DNA of 64,000 bases from Flavobacterium sp. RSP15 (GTDB taxonomy: Bacteria > Bacteroidota > Bacteroidia > Flavobacteriales > Flavobacteriaceae), in contig NZ_RYDL01000001.1 in the NCBI RefSeq assembly GCF_003968755.1, forward strand, positions 372,001 to 436,000, written 5' to 3'. The position numbers were made by a program, and so were the translations under genes. The notes beneath the pieces are model-generated. The model was not told the origin of the DNA. It saw only the letters and a program-made list of their open reading frames with translations, and made no database searches. This document shows positions 1 through 8,374 of this stretch, piece after piece. Positions within the stretch are counted from its first letter, which is position 1, and each line of letters opens with the position of its first letter.

Positions 1-200
1 TTTATTTTTTTGTTTTGAAATCATCGCCATTTTCCACTGGATCAATCTATCCACAAATTAAAACTAAGGCATCATTAGTGTACTTTAATCCATTTTATCG
101 TACTGCCCTGAACCGTTTTGATAAAATAATAGATTTTAGAAAAAATGCATTTCAAAAAAGACCCCTAAATCATTTTATAACTCAAAATCCAGCTTTTGAA

Positions 201-818
201 ATGAACATTTCTATCATAACAACTCAGGAAGAACATTATAAGTATTCGCAGGAAATATGCGAAACCATAGAATTATCCGCACTATTGAGAGGCACAGGAA
301 TTGCTAAAAGAACTCCTGAATACATCCAAAAAAAAATGGAAAACAAAGATGCTGTTATCGCATTAATCGATGGAAAATTTGCTGGTTTTTGTTATATCGA
401 AAGTTGGGAACACGGTAAATATGTGGCCCATTCGGGATTAATTGTTCATCCTGAATATAGAAATTTAGGTTTGGCAAAAAAAATAAAATCATTTGTTTTT
501 GACTATTCTTTAGAGAAATATCCGAATGCCAAAATATTCGGAATTACAACTGGACTAGCCGTTATGAAAATCAATTCTGATTTAGGTTACAAACCAGTTC
601 CCTTTTCGGAATTGACGACTGACCCTACCTTTTGGGCCGGTTGTAAAACCTGTACCAATTATGAAATTCTAAAAAGTAAAGACAACAAAATGTGTTTATG
701 CACCGGAATGTTGTTTGATCCAAAAGAAAAGCTAAAACATCCGCCAAAACATCCATTTAACATAAGAGTTCTCAATAGATTAAAATCAATTAAACAAGCG
801 CTTTTCTTAAAAAAATAA
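201..818 (+). CDS. GNAT-family acyltransferase, first gene of the arginine cluster
   Basis: A 205-residue GNAT acetyltransferase. The stretch V-H-P-E-Y-R-N-L-G-L-A-K-K fits the acetyl-CoA pyrophosphate-binding motif A (R/Q-x-x-G-x-A/G). I chose the ATG at 201; an in-frame TTG at 15 would add 62 low-complexity residues that do not look like part of the fold. It lies upstream of argG on the same strand and no classical argA or argJ is seen in the cluster, so I infer it may acylate glutamate (acetyl- or succinyl-glutamate synthase) as the first arginine step. The C-terminal third is rich in Cys (CKTC, MCLC), which is unusual for GNAT enzymes. The function is inference from context; the GNAT fold is well supported. 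Confidence 0.8.
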   Translation: MNISIITTQEEHYKYSQEICETIELSALLRGTGIAKRTPEYIQKKMENKDAVIALIDGKFAGFCYIESWEHGKYVAHSGLIVHPEYRNLGLAKKIKSFVFDYSLEKYPNAKIFGITTGLAVMKINSDLGYKPVPFSELTTDPTFWAGCKTCTNYEILKSKDNKMCLCTGMLFDPKEKLKHPPKHPFNIRVLNRLKSIKQALFLKK

Positions 819-819
819 T

Positions 820-935
820 CCCCTCCCCAGCCCTCCCCGAAGGGGAAGGAGCCGAAGAGAAAAATAAAATAATCATAACAAAAAATTCCCCTTTGCCAGT
901 TTCGGCTTCCCCGCCTTCGGAGGGGCTGGGGGGAA
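820..935. repeat. GC-rich imperfect inverted repeat between the GNAT gene and argG
   Basis: Two GC-rich arms at about 820-857 and 898-935 are imperfect reverse complements, built around CCCCTCCCCAGCCCTCC and GGAGGGGCTGGGGGG. Each arm also holds a small palindrome around CCGAAGG/CCTTCGG. The base composition contrasts with the AT-rich flanks. A related GC-rich palindrome occurs at 33228-33246. It looks like a dispersed flavobacterial intergenic element and could fold into a long hairpin in the transcript. Confidence 0.75.
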
Positions 936-950
936 GAAAAAACAATAATT

Positions 951-2144
951 ATGAAAAAAGTTGTATTAGCTTTTAGCGGAGGATTAGATACCTCATATTG
1001 CCTAAAATATTTAAAAAACGAAAAAGGATATGAAGTTCATACCGTTCTTATAAATACAGGCGGATTTGATGATGCCGAACTAGCTGCTATTGAAGAAAGA
1101 GCCTACGAATTAGGAAGTGCGCAACATGCAAATCTTACCATCGTTGATAAATATTATGACAAAGCCATTAAATATTTGATTTATGGAAATGTATTAAAAA
1201 ACAATACCTATCCATTATCAGTGAGTGCCGAACGTGTTTTTCAAGCAATTGAAGCGATTAAATATGCAAAATCTGTGGGTGCCGAAGCGATTGCCCACGG
1301 AAGTACTGGTGCAGGAAATGATCAAATCCGTTTTGATTTAATTTTCCAAACCATTGCTCCCGAAATTGAAATCATAACTCCTATTAGAGATTTAAAATTA
1401 TCAAGACAAGAAGAAGTTGATTACTTGGCTAAAAATGGAGTTCATTATTCTTGGGAAAAAGCACAATATTCCATTAATAAAGGATTATGGGGAACCAGCG
1501 TAGGTGGTAAAGAAACATTGACCTCAAATCAAACTTTGCCAAGTGAAGCGTACCCTTCTCAACTGCAAAAAACTGGAGAAGAAAAAGTGACTCTACAATT
1601 TGAAAAAGGACAATTAGTAGGCATCAACGGGACATTGGATACCCCAACAAAAAACATCGTTGCCTTAGAAAAACTGGCAAATGCATATGCTATAGGTAGA
1701 GACACGCACGTGGGCGACACCATTATCGGAATTAAAGGAAGAGTTGGTTTTGAAGCCGCTGCACCTTTAATCATCATCAAAGCACACCATTTGTTAGAGA
1801 AACATACGCTAGGTAAATGGCAACAATACTGGAAAGAACAACTGGGAAACTGGTACGGAATGTTGTTTCATGAAGGACAATTTCTAGATCCTGTGATGAG
1901 AAACATCGAGGCATTTCTGGAAGATACCCAAACCACAGTTAACGGAACTGTTATCGTTTCTCTAAAACCATATCACTTTACATTGGACGGTATTGAATCT
2001 GAAAATGATTTAATGAATACCACGTTTGGTCAATACGGAGAAATGAACAACGCATGGACCTCAGACGATGCCAAAGGATTTATAAAAATTCTGGGAAATG
2101 CCCAAAACATATTTTCATCAGTAAACAAACTAACCCATGATTAA
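951..2144 (+). CDS. argG: argininosuccinate synthase
   Basis: Joins citrulline and aspartate with ATP to give argininosuccinate, the penultimate arginine step, in the cytoplasm. The 397-residue length is typical. The N-terminal nucleotide-binding motif A-F-S-G-G-L-D-T-S at residues 7-15 is the PP-motif of the ATP-pyrophosphatase family, and the S-V-G-G-K-E-T block in the middle is also typical. The start ATG is at 951, after the GC-rich repeat. The gene overlaps argC by 8 bases, implying translational coupling. Family and function are clear. Confidence 0.97.
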   Translation: MKKVVLAFSGGLDTSYCLKYLKNEKGYEVHTVLINTGGFDDAELAAIEERAYELGSAQHANLTIVDKYYDKAIKYLIYGNVLKNNTYPLSVSAERVFQAIEAIKYAKSVGAEAIAHGSTGAGNDQIRFDLIFQTIAPEIEIITPIRDLKLSRQEEVDYLAKNGVHYSWEKAQYSINKGLWGTSVGGKETLTSNQTLPSEAYPSQLQKTGEEKVTLQFEKGQLVGINGTLDTPTKNIVALEKLANAYAIGRDTHVGDTIIGIKGRVGFEAAAPLIIIKAHHLLEKHTLGKWQQYWKEQLGNWYGMLFHEGQFLDPVMRNIEAFLEDTQTTVNGTVIVSLKPYHFTLDGIESENDLMNTTFGQYGEMNNAWTSDDAKGFIKILGNAQNIFSSVNKLTHD

Positions 2145-3114
2145 TATTGGAATAATTGGCGGTTCAGGTTACACTGCGGGAGAACTCATCAGAATATTGA
2201 TGTTTCATCCCAATGCTACACTTGATTTTGTTTACAGCACGACAAACGCCGGAAAACCACTTCATGTCGCGCATCACGATTTAATGGGTGATATCGAAAT
2301 GAATTTTACCGATACTGTAAATCCAAATGTGAATGTAGTTTTCTTATGTTTAGGACACGGTAAATCAAAATCGTTTTTAGAGAACAATCAATTTGCGAGT
2401 CATACCAAAATTATCGATTTAGGAAATGATTTCAGATTAACAAAAGATGCAGCTTTTGATAGTAAAACTTTTGTTTACGGTTTGCCTGAATTGAATAAAG
2501 CGGTTATCAAAAACGCTCAATTTATCGCTAATCCAGGTTGTTTTGCGACAGCAATTCAACTAGCATTATTGCCATTGACCAAAAATGAAATGCTTACGAC
2601 TGATGTTCATATCAATGCCACAACCGGAAGCACGGGAGCTGGAGTCTCGCCTTCGGCAACAACACATTTTAGTTGGAGATCTAACAATATGTCACATTAT
2701 AAAGCTTTTGAACACCAACATTTAGGCGAAATAAACCAAAGTGTCAACCAATTGCAGGCGGATTATACCAGTGAATTGATTTTTGTTCCCAACAGAGGGG
2801 ATTTTGCCAGAGGGATTTTCGCAACATTATACACTACAATCGAAGAAAGTCTAGAAGATATAGTTTCAAAATATGAAGCTTTTTACAAAGACCACCCTTT
2901 TGTAACAGTTACAACCACTGAAATTAACATGAAACAAGTAGTTCAAACAAACAAATGTATTATTAGTTTAATGAAAAAAGGAAACCGGTTATTGATTACT
3001 TCAGTAATTGATAATTTGACAAAAGGAGCCTCAGGTCAAGCCGTACAAAACATGAATCTACTATTTGGACTGGATGAAACCACAGGTTTACATTTGAAAC
3101 CAAGCGGTTTCTAG
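2137..3114 (+). CDS. argC: N-acetyl-gamma-glutamyl-phosphate reductase
   Basis: Reduces N-acyl-glutamyl phosphate to the semialdehyde with NADPH. The 325-residue protein starts with the dinucleotide-binding loop G-I-I-G-G-S-G-Y-T-A-G (residues 5-15) and has the catalytic cysteine in A-N-P-G-C-F-A-T (Cys135). The ATG lies inside the 3' end of argG in another frame (8-base overlap). The substrate may be N-acetyl or N-succinyl; this follows the acyl group chosen by the first enzyme and the transcarbamylase. Confidence 0.96.
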   Translation: MINIGIIGGSGYTAGELIRILMFHPNATLDFVYSTTNAGKPLHVAHHDLMGDIEMNFTDTVNPNVNVVFLCLGHGKSKSFLENNQFASHTKIIDLGNDFRLTKDAAFDSKTFVYGLPELNKAVIKNAQFIANPGCFATAIQLALLPLTKNEMLTTDVHINATTGSTGAGVSPSATTHFSWRSNNMSHYKAFEHQHLGEINQSVNQLQADYTSELIFVPNRGDFARGIFATLYTTIEESLEDIVSKYEAFYKDHPFVTVTTTEINMKQVVQTNKCIISLMKKGNRLLITSVIDNLTKGASGQAVQNMNLLFGLDETTGLHLKPSGF

Positions 3115-3116
3115 AG

Positions 3117-3180
3117 GTTTATTTGGTTAATCGTTAATTCGGTTAATCGATTAAACAAATAACCAATTAACCGATTAAAC
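3117..3180. repeat. GGTTAATC-type palindromic repeat between argC and argD
   Basis: The gap consists almost wholly of copies of GGTTAATC/GATTAAAC on both strands, for example GGTTAATCGTTAATTCGG followed by AACCAATTAACCGATTAAAC, so it folds on itself. The same core recurs at 6425-6500 in the proB-argF' gap and, more diverged, at 47612-47640 upstream of fabV. Confidence 0.8.
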
Positions 3181-3189
3181 TTAAAAAAA

Positions 3190-4326
3190 ATGAACTTATT
3201 TGACGTTTACCCATTATACAACATCACACCTGTAAAAGCACTAGATTGCACTATTACAGATAAAAAAGGAGTAGAATATTTAGATTTATATGGCGGTCAT
3301 GGGGTAATTTCCATTGGACACACCCAACCGGAATATGTTGCCAAATTAAAAAATCAATTGGATAATATTGGTTTTTATTCGAATGCGATTCAGAATCCAT
3401 TGCAAGTAGAATTAGCAGAGAAATTAGGAAAACTCTCCGGATTAGAAGACTACGATTTATTCTTGTGCAGTTCTGGAGCTGAAGCCAATGAAAACGCTTT
3501 GAAATTAGCCTCTTTTCACAACAATAAAACAAGAGTAATCGCTTTTGATAACTCTTTTCACGGAAGAACTTCGGCAGCAGTTGCGGTAACAGATAACAAA
3601 AAAATTATTGCTCCAATCAATGCACAACAAATCGTTACTTTTTTGCCATTGAATAGCATCGAGTTGGTAGAAAACGAACTAAAAAAAGGAGATGTTTCTT
3701 CTGTTATAATTGAAGGAATTCAAGGAGTTGGAGGTTTAGACCAAGGTACAACTGAATTTTTCCAGGCTTTAGAAAAAATATGTGCAGCATACGATGCCGT
3801 TTTAATTTTGGATGAAGTGCAATCAGGATACGGAAGAAGCGGAAAGTTTTTTGCACACCTACATCATGATATCAAAGCAGATATTATTTGTCTGGCCAAA
3901 GGAATGGGTAACGGATTTCCTATTGGCGGAATCTTGATTTCTCCAAAATTCACAGCGAGTTATGGATTATTGGGAACTACTTTCGGTGGAAACCATTTGG
4001 CTTGCGCCGCTGGAATTGCTGTTTTGGATGTGATTGAAAGCCAAAAATTAATGGATAATGTAAATGACGTTTACGCCTATTTTTTAGAAGCAATTAAACA
4101 AGTTCCTGAAGTTATCCAAGTAAAAGGAAGGGGATTAATGCTAGGAGTAGAATTTGATTTTGACGTAAGTGCACTTCGTAAAAAAATGATTATAGACAAG
4201 CATATTTTTACCGGAAATGCGAACAATAAAAACTTATTAAGAATCCTTCCTCCATTGACAATCAAGAAAGAAGCAATTGATACTTTTATTGTAGCTTTAC
4301 AAGAAACATTGGCAGAATTGAAATGA
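3190..4326 (+). CDS. argD: N-acetyl(succinyl)ornithine aminotransferase, class III PLP enzyme
   Basis: Transaminates N-acylglutamate semialdehyde to N-acylornithine with PLP. The 378-residue protein has the class III features: S-S-G-A-E-A-N-E for phosphate binding (about 94-101), L-I-L-D-E-V-Q-S-G-Y-G-R-S-G (about 205-218) and the Schiff-base lysine in L-A-K-G-M-G-N-G-F-P (Lys237). It is slightly shorter than many ArgD proteins. Position between argC and proA supports the arginine role over a general ornithine aminotransferase. Confidence 0.93.
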   Translation: MNLFDVYPLYNITPVKALDCTITDKKGVEYLDLYGGHGVISIGHTQPEYVAKLKNQLDNIGFYSNAIQNPLQVELAEKLGKLSGLEDYDLFLCSSGAEANENALKLASFHNNKTRVIAFDNSFHGRTSAAVAVTDNKKIIAPINAQQIVTFLPLNSIELVENELKKGDVSSVIIEGIQGVGGLDQGTTEFFQALEKICAAYDAVLILDEVQSGYGRSGKFFAHLHHDIKADIICLAKGMGNGFPIGGILISPKFTASYGLLGTTFGGNHLACAAGIAVLDVIESQKLMDNVNDVYAYFLEAIKQVPEVIQVKGRGLMLGVEFDFDVSALRKKMIIDKHIFTGNANNKNLLRILPPLTIKKEAIDTFIVALQETLAELK

Positions 4327-4331
4327 TTTTT

Positions 4332-4388
4332 TAAACATATAAGTCATCTAACCTCTTAAACTTTGGTGCCTTATATGTTTATATTTTT
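4332..4388. repeat. 12-bp inverted repeat followed by T-run, argD-proA gap
   Basis: TAAACATATAAG at 4332-4343 is perfectly repeated in inverted form at 4370-4381, with a 26-base loop, followed by TATTTTTTT. The long loop makes a classical terminator less likely; it resembles a dispersed palindromic family in flavobacterial intergenic DNA that I recall. It could still attenuate transcription into proA. Confidence 0.65.
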
Positions 4389-4411
4389 TTAAAATAGTAA
4401 ACCAAAAACTA

Positions 4412-5608
4412 ATGAACCACGTATTAGCAATAGAAAAACGAAATGCCGTTTTAAGCCATATGGCTAAACTTCTTGAACTAGAAAGAGCCAACCTTAAAAC
4501 GGTGAATCAACAGGATATCAATAATTATTCTGGGGATGATTTGGCTATGGAAAAACGTTTACTCGTTGATGACGCCAAAATTGACGGTATGATTTTGTCC
4601 CTGCAACAATTAACCAGTCAGGAAGATCCTATTGGCGTAGAACGTTTTAATTTCGACCATGAAAACGGAATGAAAATCATCAATAAAACAGCGGCTTTTG
4701 GAACCATAATGATTATTTATGAATCCAGACCCGATGTTACTGTTGAAGCTGGCGGAATCGCTTTTAAATCCGGAAATAAAATTCTATTGAAAGGCGGAAA
4801 AGAATCTTTGCAATCCAACTTGAAAATTGTGGAATTGTGGCATCAGGCTTTAATAACAAACAATGTATCAAAGGAATGGGTGGAATATTTGAATTACAAT
4901 CGGGAAGAAACACAAACGTTTTTAGAAAAACCAACGCAAAAAGTGGACTTAATCGTTCCTCGTGGTGGCGAGAACTTAATCGCTTTTGTAAAAAAACACG
5001 CTACTTGTCCCGTAATAATTAGTGGTCGAGGTAATAATTTTGTGTATGTAAATGCTGATGCAGATTTAGAACAAGCACTTGCTATTATAATTAACGGAAA
5101 AACCTCAAATATTTCGGTTTGCAATGCTTTGGATAAAGTTTTAATTGATACAAATCTTGAAAACTGGGAAGCTTTTGCAAAAAAAATAACTACCGAATTA
5201 CAACAAAGAAACGTTACGATTTTGGGAGATGAAAGCATTTCCAGAGCAACAGCTGTTCCTCAGATTGAATCGGATTTAATTTGGTATGAAGAGTTTTTAG
5301 ATTATAAAATTGTTATTGGAACAACGAATTCGGATCAAGAAGCGATTGACAAAATAAATAAATATTGTGGTGGACATTCCGCTTCGATAATCACAAAAAA
5401 TGATGCAATTGCCCAGGAATTCATGGAAAATATAGATACGGCGGCCGTATATCAAAACGCCTCTACCCGATTCACGGATGGAGGACAGTTTGGTTTAGGT
5501 GGCGAATTGGCGATAAGCACGGACAAATTACACCAACGTGGGCCAATGGGCTTGCAACATCTAGTTACTAATAAGTGGTATATTTACGGAAATGGACAAA
5601 TCAGGTAA
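4412..5608 (+). CDS. proA: glutamate-5-semialdehyde dehydrogenase (gamma-glutamyl phosphate reductase)
   Basis: Second step of proline synthesis: NADPH-dependent reduction of gamma-glutamyl phosphate. The 398-residue protein belongs to the aldehyde dehydrogenase superfamily; Y-E-S-R-P-D-V-T-V-E-A (early third) and the catalytic cysteine in N-I-S-V-C-N-A-L-D-K-V-L are diagnostic for ProA. It precedes proB, the reverse of the usual proBA order. Its location inside the arginine cluster links the two glutamate-derived pathways. Confidence 0.96.
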   Translation: MNHVLAIEKRNAVLSHMAKLLELERANLKTVNQQDINNYSGDDLAMEKRLLVDDAKIDGMILSLQQLTSQEDPIGVERFNFDHENGMKIINKTAAFGTIMIIYESRPDVTVEAGGIAFKSGNKILLKGGKESLQSNLKIVELWHQALITNNVSKEWVEYLNYNREETQTFLEKPTQKVDLIVPRGGENLIAFVKKHATCPVIISGRGNNFVYVNADADLEQALAIIINGKTSNISVCNALDKVLIDTNLENWEAFAKKITTELQQRNVTILGDESISRATAVPQIESDLIWYEEFLDYKIVIGTTNSDQEAIDKINKYCGGHSASIITKNDAIAQEFMENIDTAAVYQNASTRFTDGGQFGLGGELAISTDKLHQRGPMGLQHLVTNKWYIYGNGQIR

Positions 5609-5615
5609 AAATTAG

Positions 5616-5638
5616 TAGAGACAAGTTGCGACTTGTCT
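5616..5638. repeat. ACAAGT-GCG-ACTTGT palindrome, proA-proB gap
   Basis: GACAAGT at 5620-5626 and ACTTGTC at 5631-5637 form a hairpin with a four-base loop. A longer and perfect copy of the same palindrome sits at 9457-9480 between argE and argH. A TTG in this palindrome (5633) opens the proB frame but is unlikely to be the true start. Confidence 0.75.
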
Positions 5639-5653
5639 AAACAAAAAATAAAA

Positions 5654-6415
5654 ATGGCCAAAAAAAGAATTTTATTAAAGTTAGGAAGCAATACATTAAC
5701 CAAAGAAACCAATCACATTTCGAGAGGAAAGATTGAAGATATTGGAATGCAAATAGCAGTTTTACAAGACGAGTACGAGTTTATCATTGTGAGTTCGGGC
5801 GCGATTGCTGCGGCCAAACAATTTGTAAAACTGGACAACCACGACAAAGATGTTTTTGTAAAACAAGCACTAGCTTCGATTGGTCAGCCACATTTAATGC
5901 GGATTTATCATGAAAATTTCCGCGATTTAGGATTGCTGATTTCGCAATGTTTACTTTCTTATTCTGATTTTGAAAAAGAACAATCTAAAGTAAATATCGT
6001 AAACACCATCAATGTGTTAGTCAAAAATAATTACATCCCAATTATCAATGAAAATGATACCGTGGCAACGGATGAGATTCGGTTTGGTGATAATGATAAA
6101 TTAGCTGCTCTAACAGCCGTTTTATTAAATGTTGACCTTCTGATTATCGCCACCAATACGAATGGGATTTATACCAAAGCATCCATCCATGATGCCGTTC
6201 CTGAAACCATTTCTTTGGTAACTGATTTAAAAGTATTGGAAAAAGAAATCGGCGATTCAAAATCCTCACACGGAACTGGCGGAATGCAGTCTAAAATTGA
6301 AGCATCGGCAATCGCCAAAGCCGCTACTATCGAAACCTGGATTGTAAATGGCTTGGAAGACAATTTTATTTTGAAAGCTTTAAAAAACGAAATACCATTT
6401 ACTAAAATTGTATAA
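5654..6415 (+). CDS. proB: glutamate 5-kinase, short form without PUA domain
   Basis: Phosphorylates glutamate at the gamma position, first step of proline synthesis. The 253-residue amino acid kinase domain starts K-R-I-L-L-K-L-G-S-N-T-L and contains I-I-N-E-N-D-T-V-A (substrate loop) and G-T-G-G-M-Q-S-K, typical for ProB. The ATG at 5654 is preferred; the frame opens upstream only at a TTG inside a palindromic repeat. The protein ends after the kinase domain, so the C-terminal PUA domain of longer ProB proteins is absent, which is common in some lineages and can alter proline feedback inhibition. Confidence 0.94.
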   Translation: MAKKRILLKLGSNTLTKETNHISRGKIEDIGMQIAVLQDEYEFIIVSSGAIAAAKQFVKLDNHDKDVFVKQALASIGQPHLMRIYHENFRDLGLLISQCLLSYSDFEKEQSKVNIVNTINVLVKNNYIPIINENDTVATDEIRFGDNDKLAALTAVLLNVDLLIIATNTNGIYTKASIHDAVPETISLVTDLKVLEKEIGDSKSSHGTGGMQSKIEASAIAKAATIETWIVNGLEDNFILKALKNEIPFTKIV

Positions 6416-6424
6416 ATGTTGATG

Positions 6425-6500
6425 CGGTTAATCGTTAATTCGGTTAATTTATTAAACACACGAGCAAAGCGAACTGACGAAGTAAATAACCGATTAAACA
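6425..6500. repeat. Composite repeat: GGTTAATC core plus CGAGC...CGAAG module
   Basis: The proB-argF' gap repeats the core seen at 3117-3180 (GGTTAATCGTTAATTCGGTT, then AACCGATTAAAC). Inserted in its loop is a 25-base module, CGAGCAAAGCGAACTGACGA, at 6461-6480. A variant of this module occurs at 37951-37975 between yggS and the DnaQ fusion, suggesting an independently mobile or templated unit. Confidence 0.7.
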
Positions 6501-6510
6501 AATTAAGATA

Positions 6511-7458
6511 ATGAACTACATATCCATACAAAACATAGATTCGCTCGACGAATGGGTGAAACAAGCCTTAAAAATCAAAAAAAAACCACTTAAAAATAAA
6601 AAACTGGGTAAGAACAAAACCTTAGGAATGTTGTTTTTTAATTCCAGTTTAAGAACACGTTTGAGTACACAAAAAGCAGCTTTAAATTTGGGAATGAACG
6701 TCATGGTAATGAATTTCACCAGCGAAGGTTGGACATTAGAATTTGAAGATGGAGCCATCATGAACTCCGGTGCTTCGGAACATATTAAAGAAGCGGCTGC
6801 AGTAGTTTCTCAATATTGCGATATAATTGCCATCAGGGCTTTTGCCGGATTGGTAGACAAAGAAAAAGACAATGCCGAAACCGTTCTTATGGGTTTCTTA
6901 AAATACGCCACGGTACCGGTTGTCAATATGGAAAGTGCTACAGGACATCCATTACAATCACTAGCCGATGCAATTACAATGGCTGAACACAAAACGGAAC
7001 ACCGTCCAAAAGTAGTTTTGACTTGGGCACCACATCCTAAAGCTTTACCTCAAGCGGTACCCAATTCCTTTGTGGAAATGATGCAATTACAAGAGGCTGA
7101 TTTTGTAATTACGCATCCTGAAGGCTACGAATTGAATCCTGAAATCACGAAAGACTCCAAGATTGAATACGACCAAGACAAAGCTTTCGAAAACGCCGAT
7201 TTTATCTATGCCAAAAACTGGAGCAATTATAACGAGTATGGTCAGATTACAAATTCCGACCCAAATTGGACCGTAACGACCGACAAAATGAAACTGACCA
7301 ACAACGCTAAATTTATGCACTGTTTGCCAGTAAGACGTAACGTAATTGTAACGGATGAAGTGATTGACAGCGAAAATTCAATTGTTATCGAACAAGCCAA
7401 TAATAGAACCTATGCCGCGCAATTAGTGTTGCAGAAGATTTTAGAAAGTGGAAAATAG
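6511..7458 (+). CDS. argF': N-acetyl/N-succinylornithine carbamoyltransferase
   Basis: Transfers a carbamoyl group to N-acylornithine, giving N-acylcitrulline. The 315-residue protein has the carbamoyl-phosphate loop as S-S-L-R-T-R (45-50) and H-C-L-P-V-R-R-N near the C-terminus, the signature of the acylornithine branch rather than of ordinary ornithine carbamoyltransferase (HCLP-x-x-R). Bacteroides fragilis uses succinylornithine and Xanthomonas acetylornithine, from memory distinguished by Pro90 against Glu92. Here the aligned residue in N-S-G-A-S-E-H is Ser89, so the acyl specificity cannot be read off. Downstream argE then deacylates. Confidence 0.92.
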   Translation: MNYISIQNIDSLDEWVKQALKIKKKPLKNKKLGKNKTLGMLFFNSSLRTRLSTQKAALNLGMNVMVMNFTSEGWTLEFEDGAIMNSGASEHIKEAAAVVSQYCDIIAIRAFAGLVDKEKDNAETVLMGFLKYATVPVVNMESATGHPLQSLADAITMAEHKTEHRPKVVLTWAPHPKALPQAVPNSFVEMMQLQEADFVITHPEGYELNPEITKDSKIEYDQDKAFENADFIYAKNWSNYNEYGQITNSDPNWTVTTDKMKLTNNAKFMHCLPVRRNVIVTDEVIDSENSIVIEQANNRTYAAQLVLQKILESGK

Positions 7459-7483
7459 AGAAAAGATTTTTAAAATATTAAAA

Positions 7484-8287
7484 ATGAGTCCAAAACCCAA
7501 AACCCATAACCTAAAATCCCTTTCAATCATAAAAATTGGTGGAAATATTATTGACAACCCAACGGAATTAGCACAATTTTTATCCGATTTTTCTAAGATT
7601 GAAGGCTATAAAGTACTCGTTCATGGTGGTGGAAAATCAGCTACCAAAATGGCTGAAAGTATTGGTTTAATTCCTCAAATGATTGATGGAAGACGCATCA
7701 CCGATGCCGCTATGCTTGATGTAGTTGTGATGATTTATGCAGGTCAGATCAACAAAAATATTGTTGCCCAATTACAATCAAAATTAACCAATGCGATGGG
7801 GTTCTCTGGTGCTGATGGAAATTTAATTCAATCGGATAAAAGAAACCATCCTACAATCAATTATGGTTTTGTGGGCGATGTAAAAAAAGTGAATACGGAA
7901 TTGTTGGAAACATTGCTTTCAACTGGAATAGTTCCTGTATTTTGCGCGATAACACACGATGGAAAAGGACAATTATTAAACACGAATGCCGATACCATTG
8001 CCAGTGAATTGGCGATTGCTTTATCGGAAGTTTTTGATGTCACTTTGAATTATTGCTTCGAAAAACCCGGCGTTTTATATGATGCCGAAGATGATTCTTC
8101 CGTAATCGAGAACATAAATCAAGAGTTGTATTCTAAATTAAAAGTCGAAGGCGCCATACATTCTGGCATGATCCCGAAATTAGACAACTGTTTCAACAGT
8201 TTATCCAAGGGAGTTCAAAAAATAAAAATTGGTCATCACCGAATGTTGAAAGATTCAAAGGCAATTTGCACACGCATCAAATTATAA
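7484..8287 (+). CDS. argB: acetylglutamate kinase
   Basis: Phosphorylates N-acylglutamate, second arginine step. The 267-residue amino acid kinase fold shows I-K-I-G-G-N-I-I-D near the N-terminus, the V-H-G-G-G-K-S-A loop and L-L-N-T-N-A-D-T-I-A-S-E. I prefer the ATG at 7484; a GTG at 7448 inside the end of argF' would add 12 residues without family support. It follows argF' by 25 bases. The protein is at the short end of the family and lacks the N-terminal helix linked to arginine feedback in some hexameric kinases. Confidence 0.94.
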   Translation: MSPKPKTHNLKSLSIIKIGGNIIDNPTELAQFLSDFSKIEGYKVLVHGGGKSATKMAESIGLIPQMIDGRRITDAAMLDVVVMIYAGQINKNIVAQLQSKLTNAMGFSGADGNLIQSDKRNHPTINYGFVGDVKKVNTELLETLLSTGIVPVFCAITHDGKGQLLNTNADTIASELAIALSEVFDVTLNYCFEKPGVLYDAEDDSSVIENINQELYSKLKVEGAIHSGMIPKLDNCFNSLSKGVQKIKIGHHRMLKDSKAICTRIKL

Positions 8288-8305
8288 AAAAAGTTGAACA
8301 CAAAT

Positions 8306-8356
8306 TTCACAGATTTGCACAAAATTTTTTATTTCAATTAAAAAAAAATCTGTGAA
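8306..8356. repeat. TTCACAGATT / AATCTGTGAA inverted repeat, argB-argE gap
   Basis: A perfect 10-bp inverted repeat at 8306-8315 and 8347-8356 with a 31-base AT-rich loop, followed by TCCGTGGC. This looks like the CACAGATT...AATCTGTG(G) type of dispersed palindrome frequent in Flavobacterium intergenic DNA. A GTG at 8360 inside its tail opens the argE frame. Confidence 0.7.
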
Positions 8357-8374
8357 TCCGTGGCTAAAATAAGT

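Noticed and set aside
15..200. TTG start of the GNAT gene at position 15
   Set aside because: 62 extra residues of poor protein character; the fold starts at the ATG at 201.
3254..3532. Minus-strand open frame of 92 codons inside argD
   Set aside because: Shadow of a clear plus-strand gene with no motif of its own. The same applies to the many short opposite-strand frames within argG, proA, clpB, recN and others.
5633..5653. TTG start of proB in the palindrome
   Set aside because: The seven added residues are repeat sequence; ATG at 5654 directly precedes the kinase motif.
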